Shown one piece after another: positions 8,414 through 18,793 of a stretch of DNA of 64,000 nucleotides. The DNA lies in assembly GCF_030397665.1 (NCBI RefSeq), contig NZ_JAPUBT010000001.1, positions 822,681-886,680 of the forward strand, given 5' to 3'. The notes beneath the pieces were generated by a model that was not told the DNA's origin, did not search any database, and saw only the letters and a list, made by a program, of their open reading frames with translations. Position 1 is the first letter of the stretch; the number at the start of each line of letters is the position of its first letter. Origin of the DNA: Janthinobacterium sp. SUN073 (GTDB taxonomy: Bacteria; Pseudomonadota; Gammaproteobacteria; Burkholderiales; Burkholderiaceae_D). The translations under genes were made by a program, and so were the position numbers.

Positions 8414-11400
8414 TTATTTGCTCTTGTCCGGAAACGCCGGACGCGGCGGCCGCGCGGGCGGGTTCTTCGCCAGCTCGGCCTGAATCACTTCAATCGCCTT
8501 TTCCAGCTGCGGATCGCGGCCGGCGATGACGTCGGCCGGCGTTTGCTCGACTTCGATATCGGGCGGCACGCCTTCGTTTTCCACGCCCCAGCCGTTTTCG
8601 CGCGTCCAGAACGCCAGGTTCGGCGCCGTGATGAAGCCGCCATCCATCAGCACGGGGAAGCCGAGGATGCCCACCAGGCCACCCCACGTCGCCTTGCCGA
8701 TCAGCGGACCCATGTTGTTTTTGCGAAACATCCACGGCAGCAGGTCGCCGCCCGAACCAGCCGTCTCGTCGATCAGCATGGCGCGCGGCCCCTGGATCGA
8801 GGCGGACGGCGTCTTCATGTCGGCGCCATAGCGCATGGTCCACCAGGCGATTTCCTTCTTCTGCAGGATCTCGATGTAGTAATCGGCCACGCTGCCGCCG
8901 CCATTGAAACGCTCGTCGACGATGATGGCCTGCTTGTCCGCCTGCGGGAAGAAATAGCGCTTGAAGTAGGTGTGGCCCAGCCCCGCCGTATTGGGCACGT
9001 ACACGTACGCCACCTTGCCATTGGTGGCCGCATTGACCTTGCGCATATTACCCTCGATCCAGTCGCGGTTGCGCAGGGCATCCTCGGTCGGCACGGGCAC
9101 CACGGTGATCGTGCGCGCGCCCTTGCCGTCGGCCGATGGCCCCACGGTCAGGTCGATGGCCTTGCCGGCCGTGTTCTCGAAGGCGCTGTAGATATTCGTC
9201 GGCGGCAGCAAAGGACGGCTGTCGACGGCCAGCAGGTATTCGCCCGCCTTGACGTTCAGGCCCGGCTCCGTCAGCGGCGCGCGCAGGGCCGGATTCCAGT
9301 TCAAGCCACCATACACCTTCTTGAAGCGGTAATGGCCATCGCGCACCTCGTAGTCAGCGCCCAGCAGCCCGCCCGGGACCTTCTTCGCCTCGACAAAATC
9401 ATCGCCACCGCCACCGCGGTGGTGGCCCACGGCCAGTTCGCTGCACATCCATTGAATCAACCGGTTCAGGTCCGCGCGGCTCGACAGCTCGGGCAGGAAC
9501 ACGGCGTACTTGTCGCGCATGGCCTTCCAGTCCACGCCATGCATGCCCGGATCATAGAAATAGTCGCGGTTGATGCGCCACACCTCATTGAAAATCTGCG
9601 TCCACTCGGCGCGCGGATCGGCTTTCACTTCGATGGCGTCGACCTTGATCTTGCCCTCGCCCGGCGCCAGCAGCTTGCCCGTGGCGGAGCCCATGGCCCA
9701 GTTGTCCTTCTGCCGGTACAGCAGCTTCTTGCCATCGGCCGACACTTCGAAATCATCGGCTTCCGCCACCACGGTTTCCGCCTTGCGCTCTTTCAGATCG
9801 AAGCGCTGCACGGCCTTCTTGCCGTCGCTTTCGCGCAGCAGGAAGATCTGCCCCGCGGCGCCAGCCGTCAGGCTGGAGAACTGCGCGGCCGGCAGCGGCA
9901 GGTCGACGATGCGCGTGGCGATGCCGTCGAAATCGATGGCAATCGGCGCCACGGGCGCCACCACCACTTTCGGATCGTCGCGGCCCGTCTTCGGATCGAC
10001 CTTCGCTTCGCTCTTCGGCTCGGATTCCGCCTTGGCCGTGTCTTTCTTGCTCTCCGCGCTGGCGGCTTTCTCCTCGTCGCTTTCCTTGATCAGGGGCGAC
10101 GGCAAGTCGCGCCGCAGCACGGCCATCCACACGGTGCGCGTCACCAGGTTGTCTTCGTTCTGCTGCGAGAACCAGTTGTTGCTGGGGCCTGCGTTGGTCG
10201 ACGCGAAGAAGTACAGGTATTTGCCGCTCTTGTCGAACACAGGCTGGGCCACGTCGGACAGACCATCGGTGACGGGCATCGACTTGTTCTGCTCCACGGA
10301 ATAGATATAGGCGCTGCGCGTGTAGGTGGGCGAATTGAGCGTGTAGGCCAGCCAGCGCGAATCGGGCGCCCACGAGGCGCGCATGCTCTTGTCGACGCCA
10401 TACATCGGCTCCGTGGCGATTTTTTGCACCTTGCCCGTGCCGACGTCGATCACATACATGCTCCAGCCATTGTCGGCAAACGCGATCTTCCTGCTGTCGG
10501 GCGACCAGACGGCGTTGTCATAGAAGCCGCTGCCATTCAACTTGAGCTTTTTCACGGCGCCCTTGCCGTCCTGCGCGCGCACATGCAGTTCATATTCGCC
10601 CGACTCGTCCGAGAAATATGCGACCGAGCGGCCATCGGGCGACCAGATGGGCGTGCGCTCGTGGGCACCGGCCGTCTGCGTCAGGTTGCGTACGTCGCCC
10701 TTGTCGGCGGGGATGGTGACGATCTCGCCCCGGTATTCGAAGGCGACGCGCGCGCCCGACGGTGAAATCGACGCGTCGCGGATGTATTTGGCGTTCTTCA
10801 CCCAGCGCGGGCGCGTCTGTCCCAGGTCGCTGGCCACGCCGATGGTCAGCTTGTGCGTCTGGCCGCTGGCGATGTCGAAAGAATGCAAATAGCCGGCCTG
10901 CTCGTAGACGATGGTGCCATTCGCCGCCGAAGCGTTCAGCACGGGGAAATCCGCGTGCCGCGTCAACTGGCGCACGGCCTTGGTCTTGACGTCATACGCG
11001 AACAGGTTGAATTCGCCGTTGCGGTCCGAGCGGAAGTACACGGTGTCCTTGATCCACATGGGATCGACGTCGTTCGAGCGCGTGGTGGGCTGGGGGATTT
11101 TTTCGATGGATTTATCGGCCGAGGAGAATAACCACAGCCAGGAATTGGTGCCGCCCCGGTAGCGCTTCCACTGCTTGAAGGCCGGCATCAGCGGGTTGTA
11201 GGCGATGCGCTTGCCGTCCGGCGAATACGCGGCGCGCGAGGCGTTGGGGATCTCCAGCTGGGTTTCCACGCCGCCCGCCACGGGCACCGTGAACAGCTTC
11301 TGGAAGCGGTTATTGAAGGCGGCGCGGGGCGAGGTGAACATCACGGCCTGGCCATCGGGCGTGAACGACTGCGCCAGGTCCGCGCCCGGGTGGAAGGTCA

Positions 11401-11725
11401 GGCGGCGTGGCACGCCGCCCGCCGCCGCGATCACATACACGTCGACATTGCCGTCGATGTTGGCGCTATACGCGATCAGGCTGCCGTCGGGCGAGAAGAC
11501 GGGATTGGACTTGTCGCCGAGGTCCGACGTCAATCGCCGCGCGCCGCCGCCGTCCAGGTTCGACAGCCACAGGTCGCCCGCATAGATGAAGGCGATATGG
11601 CGGCTGGAGATGGCCGGTTCGCTCAGCATGCGGGTGTCTTGGGTATTGGGCAGGGCCAGGGCCGGGTGGCTTAGCAGCAGTGCGCTGGCGGCCGCGATGG
11701 CCGTCAAGATGCGTGTCTTTTTCAA
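8414..11725 (-). CDS. Secreted tricorn-like protease (WD/TolB-type propellers plus S41 peptidase)
   Basis: 1103 aa. A signal peptide (KKTRILTAIAAASALLLSH...ALA) leads into repeated propeller blades of the 'FSPDGSLIAY', 'WSPDGRSVAYFSDESGEYEL' type up to about residue 540, and a further propeller section to about 720. The C-terminal part has a PDZ-like region and an S41 (tail-specific) peptidase domain with DERFNGGG and the nucleophile in ETAGSGGD, Ser about 991. Tricorn relatives degrade peptides into short products; here the location would be periplasmic or cell-surface. A highly charged, low-complexity linker rich in Lys, Glu and Ala (about residues 545-585) separates the two halves. Confidence 0.9.
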   Translation of the reverse strand: MKKTRILTAIAAASALLLSHPALALPNTQDTRMLSEPAISSRHIAFIYAGDLWLSNLDGGGARRLTSDLGDKSNPVFSPDGSLIAYSANIDGNVDVYVIAAAGGVPRRLTFHPGADLAQSFTPDGQAVMFTSPRAAFNNRFQKLFTVPVAGGVETQLEIPNASRAAYSPDGKRIAYNPLMPAFKQWKRYRGGTNSWLWLFSSADKSIEKIPQPTTRSNDVDPMWIKDTVYFRSDRNGEFNLFAYDVKTKAVRQLTRHADFPVLNASAANGTIVYEQAGYLHSFDIASGQTHKLTIGVASDLGQTRPRWVKNAKYIRDASISPSGARVAFEYRGEIVTIPADKGDVRNLTQTAGAHERTPIWSPDGRSVAYFSDESGEYELHVRAQDGKGAVKKLKLNGSGFYDNAVWSPDSRKIAFADNGWSMYVIDVGTGKVQKIATEPMYGVDKSMRASWAPDSRWLAYTLNSPTYTRSAYIYSVEQNKSMPVTDGLSDVAQPVFDKSGKYLYFFASTNAGPSNNWFSQQNEDNLVTRTVWMAVLRRDLPSPLIKESDEEKAASAESKKDTAKAESEPKSEAKVDPKTGRDDPKVVVAPVAPIAIDFDGIATRIVDLPLPAAQFSSLTAGAAGQIFLLRESDGKKAVQRFDLKERKAETVVAEADDFEVSADGKKLLYRQKDNWAMGSATGKLLAPGEGKIKVDAIEVKADPRAEWTQIFNEVWRINRDYFYDPGMHGVDWKAMRDKYAVFLPELSSRADLNRLIQWMCSELAVGHHRGGGGDDFVEAKKVPGGLLGADYEVRDGHYRFKKVYGGLNWNPALRAPLTEPGLNVKAGEYLLAVDSRPLLPPTNIYSAFENTAGKAIDLTVGPSADGKGARTITVVPVPTEDALRNRDWIEGNMRKVNAATNGKVAYVYVPNTAGLGHTYFKRYFFPQADKQAIIVDERFNGGGSVADYYIEILQKKEIAWWTMRYGADMKTPSASIQGPRAMLIDETAGSGGDLLPWMFRKNNMGPLIGKATWGGLVGILGFPVLMDGGFITAPNLAFWTRENGWGVENEGVPPDIEVEQTPADVIAGRDPQLEKAIEVIQAELAKNPPARPPRPAFPDKSK

Positions 11726-11907
11726 TCGATGTCTCGCTTATTGTGTAAGAAAACAGAGGATGTCAACAGTCTGGGCTGGACTCAATGTTGCTTGAGGCCA
11801 ATGACAACTATACACCGGAGCCGGCGCGGAACACGGTAAAATACCGGCAATTACATAGCCGGCCGCCAGCCCTTCCGGGTGGCCCGCACACCTACTCAAA
11901 GCGCCCC

Positions 11908-12957
11908 ATGTCCGAAAAATTCCTGTACTCCCTCGCCCGCCCGCTGCTGTTTTCAATGGATGCCGAAGCGGCCCACCACCTCACCCTGCCCGCCCTGAAA
12001 CGCGCCAGCGCCCTGGGCCTGACCAAGCTGGCTGGCAAACCGGCGCTTGATCCGCGCACCGTGATGGGCATTACCTTCCCCAATCCCGTGGGCCTGGCCG
12101 CCGGCCTGGACAAGGATGGCGCCTACATCGACGCGCTGGCCGACCTGGGTTTTGGTTCCATCGAAGTGGGCACCGTCACGCCGCGCGCGCAGGCGGGCAA
12201 TCCGAAACCGCGCATGTTCCGCCTGCCGCAGGCGCAGGGCATCATCAACCGCATGGGTTTCAACAATGGCGGCGTGGACGCCTTCGTGGCCAACGTGCAG
12301 GCGTCGAAGTTTTACCAGAACCGCGCCGGCGTGCTGGGCCTGAACATCGGCAAGAACGCCGACACGCCCATCGAACGGGCGGCCGACGACTACCTGCTGT
12401 GCCTGGAAAAAGTCTACCCCTACGCCAGCTATGTGACGGTGAACATCTCCTCGCCGAACACGAAAAACCTGCGCCAGCTGCAGGGCGCGTCCGAACTCGA
12501 CGCCCTGCTGTCGCAGCTCAAGGACGCCCAGGCGCGCCTGGCGGACAAGCACAAACGCTACGTGCCGCTGGCCCTGAAAATCGCGCCCGACATGGATGGT
12601 GAACAGGTCAAAAGCATCGCCGATTCGCTCACGCGCCACCGGATCGACGGCGTCATCGCCACCAACACGACCCTGTCGCGCAGCGCCGTCGAAGGCATGC
12701 CGCATGGCGCCGAAGCGGGCGGCCTGTCGGGCGCGCCCGTGTTCGAACTGTCGAACAATGTCATCCGTTTGCTGAAGTCGGAACTGGGCGACGCCCTGCC
12801 CATCATCGGCGTGGGCGGCATCATGCAGGGCAAGGATGCCTTGGCCAAGTTCGAGGCGGGCGCGCAGCTGGTGCAGCTGTACAGCGGCCTGATTTACGCC
12901 GGTCCGGCCTTGATCAAGGATTGCGCACGCGCACTGCGCGGCAAACAGGCGCGATGA
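11908..12957 (+). CDS. pyrD: Dihydroorotate dehydrogenase (quinone), class 2
   Basis: 349 aa. It oxidizes dihydroorotate to orotate with FMN and passes electrons to quinone at the membrane, the fourth step of pyrimidine synthesis. The N-terminal helix-forming extension ([20 protein letters not shown]) is the class 2 membrane anchor. [21 protein letters not shown] and [12 protein letters not shown] (with the catalytic Ser) are conserved. The internal ATG at MSEKF was chosen because the preceding 41 codons are not family-like. The stop overlaps the next start (ATGA), so the reductase gene is translationally coupled. Confidence 0.96.
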   Translation: MSEKFLYSLARPLLFSMDAEAAHHLTLPALKRASALGLTKLAGKPALDPRTVMGITFPNPVGLAAGLDKDGAYIDALADLGFGSIEVGTVTPRAQAGNPKPRMFRLPQAQGIINRMGFNNGGVDAFVANVQASKFYQNRAGVLGLNIGKNADTPIERAADDYLLCLEKVYPYASYVTVNISSPNTKNLRQLQGASELDALLSQLKDAQARLADKHKRYVPLALKIAPDMDGEQVKSIADSLTRHRIDGVIATNTTLSRSAVEGMPHGAEAGGLSGAPVFELSNNVIRLLKSELGDALPIIGVGGIMQGKDALAKFEAGAQLVQLYSGLIYAGPALIKDCARALRGKQAR

Positions 12958-14003
12958 TCAACAAGATCAAGCTAGGCGCCAGCAGCCTGGAAGTGAGCCG
13001 GATCTGCCTGGGCACGATGACCTTCGGCGAACAGAATTCGGAAGCCGAAGCGCACAGCCAGCTCGATTACGCGCTGGAACGGGGCATCAACTTCATCGAC
13101 ACGGCGGAGATGTATCCGGTGATGGCCAGCGCGCAGACGCAGGGCAGCACCGAGCGCTACATCGGCAGCTGGCTGAAGAAAAGCGGCCGGCGCGGCGACA
13201 TCGTGCTGGCCAGCAAGATAGCCGGGCCAAACTCGCGCATGCACTGGATACGCAAGGGCAGGACGGACCACGACGCGGCCAACATCCGCGCCGCCGTCGA
13301 GGACAGCCTGCGCCGGCTGCAGACGGAGCACATCGACCTGTATCAGCTGCACTGGCCCAGCCGCAACCTGCCCATCTTCGGCGCCAGCGTCTACAACCCG
13401 CGCAAGGAACACGCCTCGGTGGCGATCGAGGATACCCTGGCCGTGCTGGGCAAGCTGGTCGACGAAGGCAAGATCGGCCACATCGGCGTGTCGAACGAAT
13501 CGTCGTGGGGCGTGTGCGAATTCATCAAGCAGGCCGAGCTGAAAGGCTTGCCGCGCATCGCATCCATCCAGAACCTGTACAACCTGACGGCGCGCCACTT
13601 TGAAACCAGCCTGCTCGACGAAACCTGCCACAGGGAAAACGTCAGCTTGCTGGCCTACAGCCCGCTGGCCTTCGGCCAGCTGACGGCGAAATATATCGAC
13701 GATCCGCAAGCCAAGGGCCGCCTGACGCGCTTCCCGGCCGGCTGGAGTCCCCGCTACGTGCGCCCGGCCACCATCGCGGCAGCCAGCCAGTATGCGGCGC
13801 TGGCCCGCGCGCACGGCATGACGCCGGCGCAACTGGCGCTGGCCTGGTGCTATACGCGCTGGTTCGTGGCCTCGACCATCATCGGCGCCACCAGCGTGGC
13901 GCAACTGCAGCAAAATATCGACGCGCATGAAGTCAGCTTGTCGCCGGAACTGCTGGCGGCCGTCGACGCCATCCACGCCAGCGCGCCCAATCCGGGCCAG
14001 TAG
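12954..14003 (+). CDS. tas: Aldo/keto reductase, Tas-like
   Basis: 349 aa TIM-barrel NADPH-dependent oxidoreductase, close in length and sequence style to E. coli Tas (346 aa). [20 protein letters not shown] and [10 protein letters not shown] near the N-terminus are nearly as in Tas; the catalytic Tyr is in AEMYPV and the His in LYQLHWP. The physiological substrate of Tas is not known. Start overlaps the pyrD stop. A GC-rich short repeat (TGGCGGCGCATGCCGCCGCCAG) follows the stop and may form a hairpin. Confidence 0.9.
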   Translation: MINKIKLGASSLEVSRICLGTMTFGEQNSEAEAHSQLDYALERGINFIDTAEMYPVMASAQTQGSTERYIGSWLKKSGRRGDIVLASKIAGPNSRMHWIRKGRTDHDAANIRAAVEDSLRRLQTEHIDLYQLHWPSRNLPIFGASVYNPRKEHASVAIEDTLAVLGKLVDEGKIGHIGVSNESSWGVCEFIKQAELKGLPRIASIQNLYNLTARHFETSLLDETCHRENVSLLAYSPLAFGQLTAKYIDDPQAKGRLTRFPAGWSPRYVRPATIAAASQYAALARAHGMTPAQLALAWCYTRWFVASTIIGATSVAQLQQNIDAHEVSLSPELLAAVDAIHASAPNPGQ

Positions 14004-14298
14004 GCGCCACCGTCTGGCGGCGCATGCCGCCGCCAGGCGAGCCACTCCCCTCGCAGATAGTCGTATTTATACAACAGCTGTTAATTTACTGCTGTGCAGC
14101 ATTGCAGCCTTGCCGTGCCCGGTCGTATGCTGGAAACGAGGCCTTATGCACTACTCGCGCCATTTTGACGAGTATCAGATATTTATTGCATATCGATAGA
14201 CAGAACAATTCGTAAGCACGCCGTTCGCCCGCTGCTAAGCTGATTTCGTCATCGGACCGCCATGGTCCGCGCAACCACTAACCGAAGAGATATTGTCG

Positions 14299-16746
14299 AT
14301 GAGTTCAAGCACCGCCCGCTCCCAGCTTCCCGCCCTCCCCGTGAAAACCGTCCTCGCCGCCAGCCTGATCGCCTGCTTCAGCCTGCCAATGCATGTGCAA
14401 GCGCAGCAAGAGCTGCCAGCTGAGGGGGAATTGCAATCGGTGGTGGTCACCGGTACCTTCGCCAAGAACCGCCGCACCATCGATTCCGAATCGCCGATCG
14501 ACATCCTCACCTCGCGCGACCTGCAAAGCACGGGTTCGGGCGAACTGGCCACCGTGCTGGCGCGCCTGCTGCCATCGCTGAACTTTGCCCGCGCCACGGG
14601 CGCCGACGCCAGCGACGCCGTGCGTCCGGCGCAATTGCGCGGCCTGTCGCCCGACCAGACCCTGGTACTGGTGAACGGCAAGCGCCGCTATACCTCGGCC
14701 GTGGTCAACGTCAACGGCTCGCTGGGCCGCGGCTCGGCGCCCGTCGACCTGAACGCCATTCCCCTGGCCGCCATCGACCATGTGGAAGTACTGCGCGATG
14801 GCGCGGCGGCCCAGTACGGCTCCGACGCGATTGCCGGCGTGATCAACATCATCCTGAAAAAAGGCGCGGCCGGCGGCGACATCGAAGTAGGCTATGGCCA
14901 GACGCAGGAGCGCGACGGCAAGCAAAAATCCATCAAGGGTTCGGCCGGCTTCGCCCTGGGCGACGACGGCTGGGTGCGTGTCTCGGCGGAAGTGGCCGAA
15001 CGCGATCCGACCAACCGCGCCGGCGCCGATTTCCGCAATCCGCTGGAACCGCGCTACGGCAAGGTCAACCAGCGTTACGGCGACCCCGAAAGCAAGCCGG
15101 CAACGATTTTCCTCAACAGCGAATACCATATCAATGACAATGTGGACTGGTATGCCTTCGGCAACTATGGCAAGCGTGATACGTCGGCCGCCGCCACCTG
15201 GCGCACGTCGCTGATCACGGACCCGAATAATTCGAAGCTGTTCATCCAGCGCACACCGCTCTTCCCGGAAGGCTTCCTGCCGCTGCAAAACAGCACCCTG
15301 ACCGACCAGTCCATCGTCACGGGCCTACGCGGTGAAGCGGCCGGTTGGCGCTGGGATGCCAGCATCAATTACGGCAGCAACAAGTTCGAACTGGACCTGG
15401 ACAACACGGTCAACCAGTCGCTGGGTGCGAACAGCCCCACGCACTTTTATGCCGGCTCACTGAAAAACGAACAGACCGTATTGAACCTGGACGCGGCGCG
15501 CGAATTTCCCGTGTCTTACTTTACGGGACCACTGACGGTGGCCGTGGGCGCGGAAGCGCGCCATGAAAAGTACAGCATCGGCGCCGGCGACGAAGCGTCC
15601 TACATCACTGTCGTCACCACTCCCGCTACGGCTGGCGGCTCGCAAGGATTTGCCGGCTTCCGTCCTGCCAATGCGGGCAGCCATTCGCGCCACAACGAAT
15701 CGGTCTATGTGAACCTGGAAGCGGAAGCGACGAAAAACCTGTCCGGTGGCGTGGCCCTGCGCCATGAGCGCTACAGCGATTTCGGCAGCACCACCTCGGC
15801 CAAGGGTTCGGCCCGCTATTCATTCAGCGATGCGCTGTCCCTGCGCGGCACCGTGTCGAGCGGCTTCCGCGCACCGTCGCTGGCGCAGCAGTACTACACC
15901 ATCACCACCACCAACTTCCAGGTCATCAAGGACACGAATACGGCCATCGAGACGGGCACCTTCGCCGTCAACACGCCGCAAGCGCGCGCCCTGGGCGCAC
16001 AAGACTTAAAAGCGGAGAAGGCCCGCAACTACAGCCTGGGCCTGCAATTCCAGCCCAGCCGCAACTTCACCACGACAGTGGACGCTTACCGCATCGACAT
16101 CGACAACCGCATCCTGCTCTCGGCCAATCTGATACTCAGCAATGATTTGAAGAACATCCTGGCCGCCCAGGGCACGCCGGTGGGCTCGGGACGCTACTTC
16201 ACCAACGCCGTCGATACGCGCACGGAAGGCGTGGACATCGTCAGCACCTACCGCATCGACCTGCAGGACAAGGACCGCCTGGACCTCACCGTGGCGTACA
16301 ACCATAACAAGAGCACGGTACGGAAAATCGCCGACAATCCGGCCATCCTGACGGCCAACAACCTGAAACTGATCGACCGCCAGAGCATCGACCGCATCAC
16401 GGTGGCGTCGCCGAAGGACAAGTTCAGCCTGGCCGCCGATTACGGCTTCGGCATCTGGAACGTGCACGGATTGGTGACGCGCTACGGCAGCTTCACCGTG
16501 CCGCAGAACGATGCCAAGCTGGACCAGACATATGATCCGCAATGGGTGCTGGACGTGTCCGGTTCCGTGAAACTGGGCAAGAACTGGCGCCTGGTAGCCG
16601 GCATCGACAACGTCACCAACCGCTACCCGGCGCAAGTGACCAGCAACGGCAACCTGAACGTCAACGGCACGCAGCCTTACAGCATCTTCGCGCCGAACGG
16701 CTTTAATGGCCGCTATTACTACGCCAAGGCTGGCTATAGCTGGTAA
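14299..16746 (+). CDS. TonB-dependent outer membrane receptor
   Basis: 815 aa. A signal peptide ending in MHVQA precedes a TonB-box-like segment (LQSVVVTGTF), a plug domain (about residues 45-160, with RGLSPDQTLVLVNGKRRY and GSDAIAGVINIILKKG) and a 22-strand barrel ending in an aromatic residue (YYAKAGYSW). Such receptors take up iron chelates, cobalamin, sugars or other large solutes using TonB energy; the ligand is not evident. GAAGAGA lies 8 nt before the ATG but only 2 nt from an upstream TTG, so I chose the ATG. There is no regulator or uptake partner beside it. Confidence 0.92.
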   Translation: MSSSTARSQLPALPVKTVLAASLIACFSLPMHVQAQQELPAEGELQSVVVTGTFAKNRRTIDSESPIDILTSRDLQSTGSGELATVLARLLPSLNFARATGADASDAVRPAQLRGLSPDQTLVLVNGKRRYTSAVVNVNGSLGRGSAPVDLNAIPLAAIDHVEVLRDGAAAQYGSDAIAGVINIILKKGAAGGDIEVGYGQTQERDGKQKSIKGSAGFALGDDGWVRVSAEVAERDPTNRAGADFRNPLEPRYGKVNQRYGDPESKPATIFLNSEYHINDNVDWYAFGNYGKRDTSAAATWRTSLITDPNNSKLFIQRTPLFPEGFLPLQNSTLTDQSIVTGLRGEAAGWRWDASINYGSNKFELDLDNTVNQSLGANSPTHFYAGSLKNEQTVLNLDAAREFPVSYFTGPLTVAVGAEARHEKYSIGAGDEASYITVVTTPATAGGSQGFAGFRPANAGSHSRHNESVYVNLEAEATKNLSGGVALRHERYSDFGSTTSAKGSARYSFSDALSLRGTVSSGFRAPSLAQQYYTITTTNFQVIKDTNTAIETGTFAVNTPQARALGAQDLKAEKARNYSLGLQFQPSRNFTTTVDAYRIDIDNRILLSANLILSNDLKNILAAQGTPVGSGRYFTNAVDTRTEGVDIVSTYRIDLQDKDRLDLTVAYNHNKSTVRKIADNPAILTANNLKLIDRQSIDRITVASPKDKFSLAADYGFGIWNVHGLVTRYGSFTVPQNDAKLDQTYDPQWVLDVSGSVKLGKNWRLVAGIDNVTNRYPAQVTSNGNLNVNGTQPYSIFAPNGFNGRYYYAKAGYSW

Positions 16747-16765
16747 GCGCAACCGCAGCACATGA

Positions 16766-16790
16766 AAAGGGAGGCCGCGCGCCTCCCTTT
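16766..16790 (+). terminator. Terminator after the TonB-dependent receptor
   Basis: AAAGGGAGG pairs exactly with CCTCCCTTT around a 7-nt GC loop, placed about 20 bp after the stop codon. Confidence 0.75.
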
Positions 16791-16889
16791 CTTATTTGTC
16801 GCGCAGCATTGATTCAGGGCCGCGCGCGGCGTGCTTTCAGGCCAGCAATCGGCTACCATGGGTTTTACGCTTCCTGATGACGGATCCCC

Positions 16890-17501
16890 ATGCCCAGCTG
16901 GCACCTGACCGACGCCGCCGATCTGGCGGCGCGCCACCCCTACACTTTCTACAAATCGCCGCCCGAGGCCATTGCCCAGGTGCGTCCCGGCGAGGTGGTC
17001 AAGCTGATCTTCGCCTTCCACAGCGACGATCCGCAAGCACCGGGCGCCGAGCGCATGTGGGTGCTGGTCGAGACGGTGGACGCCAACGGCCACTTCACGG
17101 GCAAGCTCGACAACATGCCCGGCTACATCACCGATCTGCACGCCAAGGACGCCATCGCCTTCGAAGCGCGCCACATCATCAATACACAGCACGACGATGA
17201 CGATAACCTCGTCAACCGCTATGCGGGCCTGTGCTTCGTCACAAAACGCGTGCTGGAAGACGGCGCGCCCGTCGGCTATCTGTACCGCGAGGAGCCGGAC
17301 AACGACGACGACAGCGGCTGGCGCTTCACGGCCAACGACGAGAGCGACGACTACATCAACGACGGCGCCAACGTGGCCCTCGTCTCGCTCGGTGCCGTGC
17401 TCAGCGTGGACGACCGCTTCATCCGCCTGCTGGACTCGCCGGCCGGGTCAGCCTATGCTTTCGACCACAACACGCAACAATTCAAGGCGGTTGAGGAATG
17501 A
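16890..17501 (+). CDS. DUF2314-DUF2185 (Imm33-like) two-domain protein
   Basis: 203 aa cytoplasmic protein. Residues about 15-100 resemble DUF2314 (ERMWVLVETVDANGHFTGKL, then DNMPGYITDLHAKDAIAF). Residues about 110-195 resemble DUF2185, an immunity-protein-like fold (CFVTKRVL, DDDSGWRFTANDESDDYIND, LLDSPAGSAYAFD). DUF2185 proteins are often found as immunity proteins in polymorphic toxin loci, but no toxin gene is next to it here. It is acidic, rich in Asp. The stop overlaps the start of the next gene (ATGA), so the two form an operon. Confidence 0.75.
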   Translation: MPSWHLTDAADLAARHPYTFYKSPPEAIAQVRPGEVVKLIFAFHSDDPQAPGAERMWVLVETVDANGHFTGKLDNMPGYITDLHAKDAIAFEARHIINTQHDDDDNLVNRYAGLCFVTKRVLEDGAPVGYLYREEPDNDDDSGWRFTANDESDDYINDGANVALVSLGAVLSVDDRFIRLLDSPAGSAYAFDHNTQQFKAVEE

Positions 17502-17851
17502 CAAGCGATGAACTGAAGGAATTTTGTGCGGTCCTGCCCGGCGCGCAAGCCGTGCTGTACGGTGCGCCGTCGAACATCCTCGTGCTTGAAGTGAGCGGCA
17601 AGAAATTTGCCTACTTTAAGACCAGCGCACCGGAGCAGTGGCGCTTCAGCCTGAGGGTCAGCGCGGAGCGCTTTATCGAGCTGACGGACATGCCGGGCGT
17701 GAAACCGGCCCGCTACATGGGCCGCTTTCACTGGGTCACCATCGTCGATGTGACACGCTTCCCGGCCGATTACCTGGCGGAACTGGTGCAGGATAGCTAC
17801 GCGCGCGCCGTGGCCAGCCTGACGCGCGCGCAAAGGGCGGCCATCGCCTAG
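17498..17851 (+). CDS. MmcQ/YjbR family protein
   Basis: 117 aa, matching the small YjbR fold. Typical segments are SDELKEFCAVLPGAQ at the start, VLEVSGKKFAYFKTS in the middle and the central RYMGRFHWVTIVD, followed by a C-terminal helix. The family has a CyaY-like fold and has been called DNA-binding, but its molecular role is not established. It is translationally coupled to the DUF2314/DUF2185 gene and converges with cysB, their stops overlapping by 4 bp. Confidence 0.82.
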   Translation: MTSDELKEFCAVLPGAQAVLYGAPSNILVLEVSGKKFAYFKTSAPEQWRFSLRVSAERFIELTDMPGVKPARYMGRFHWVTIVDVTRFPADYLAELVQDSYARAVASLTRAQRAAIA

Positions 17852-18780
17852 AGCGCTTCCTCGCCCGCCATGGCGCGGTCGATGTCTGCGCGCGTCAGGT
17901 CCGGCGCCAGTTGCAGGATGAACTCGTAGGCGTAGGCGCGCAGGTAGGCGCCGCGGCGCACGGCCAGGCGCGTCGTGTTGCTGGCGAACAGATGCGACGC
18001 TTCCACCGCCCGTAGTCCCTTGTCGCGGCCATGGTCGAAGGCCATCGAGGCAACGATGCCCACGCCCAGGCCCAGCGCCACGTATTGCTTGATGACGTCG
18101 GAATCCATGGCCGTCAAAATAATATCGGTGGCCACGCCCGCCTTGGCGAACGCATCGTCGATATGACCGCGTCCCGTGAAACCCTTGTCGTAGGTAATCA
18201 AGGGATACTTGGCCAGGTCTTCCAGGCGGATGGGCGAGTGTTCGAGCAGCGGGTGGCCGTCCGGCACGACGATCAGATGGCTCCAGCGGTAGCACGGGAA
18301 CGATACGAGGTCGGGGAACTGGCTCAGGCCTTCCGTGGCGATGCCGATATCGGTCTTGCCCGATAGCACCCATTCCGCGATGTGCTCGGGCGCGCTTTGT
18401 TGTAGCGCAATGCGCACGTCGGGATAGGCGGCGCGGAAGCCCTGCACCACTTTCGGCAGCGCATAGCGCGCCTGCGTGTGGGTGGCCGCCACGGATAAGG
18501 TTCCGCTGGTCTGGCCGCTGTATTCCAGGCTGGCCTGTTGCAGGTTTTCCGCCTCGATCAAGAGGCGGTCGACGATTTTCAAAATGCCCTTGCCCGGTTC
18601 CGTCAAGCCCGTCAAGCGCTTGCCGTTGCGCTCGAAAATCACCACGCCCAGCTCGTCCTCGAGTTCGCGGATTTGCCGGCTCACGCCCGGCTGCGACGTG
18701 AACAGGGCGTTCGCCACTTCCGTCAGGTTATAGCCGCGGCGGGCCGCTTCGCGGATCGAGCGCAGTTGTTGAAAGTTCAT
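17848..18780 (-). CDS. cysB: CysB-type LysR regulator of sulfur assimilation
   Basis: 310 aa, similar to CysB/Cbl (about 315-324 aa). The N-terminal winged helix starts MNFQQLRSIREAARRGYNLT and includes TSQPGVSRQIRELEDELG. The effector domain has SVAATHTQARYALP, the Thr-rich loop that in CysB binds sulfate or acetylserine. It probably activates sulfate uptake and reduction genes when sulfur is scarce. It lies 13 bp downstream of cysA on the same strand, so it may be co-transcribed with the transporter. The start at MNFQQ is taken from family alignment; 21 extra codons upstream are unlikely. Confidence 0.92.
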   Translation of the reverse strand: MNFQQLRSIREAARRGYNLTEVANALFTSQPGVSRQIRELEDELGVVIFERNGKRLTGLTEPGKGILKIVDRLLIEAENLQQASLEYSGQTSGTLSVAATHTQARYALPKVVQGFRAAYPDVRIALQQSAPEHIAEWVLSGKTDIGIATEGLSQFPDLVSFPCYRWSHLIVVPDGHPLLEHSPIRLEDLAKYPLITYDKGFTGRGHIDDAFAKAGVATDIILTAMDSDVIKQYVALGLGVGIVASMAFDHGRDKGLRAVEASHLFASNTTRLAVRRGAYLRAYAYEFILQLAPDLTRADIDRAMAGEEAL

Positions 18781-18793
18781 ATATGTCCAGCCT

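Noticed and set aside
8543..10765. 740-codon plus-strand frame opposite the tricorn-like protease
   Set aside because: Antisense shadow; the minus-strand frame has clear domains and a signal peptide, the plus frame has none.
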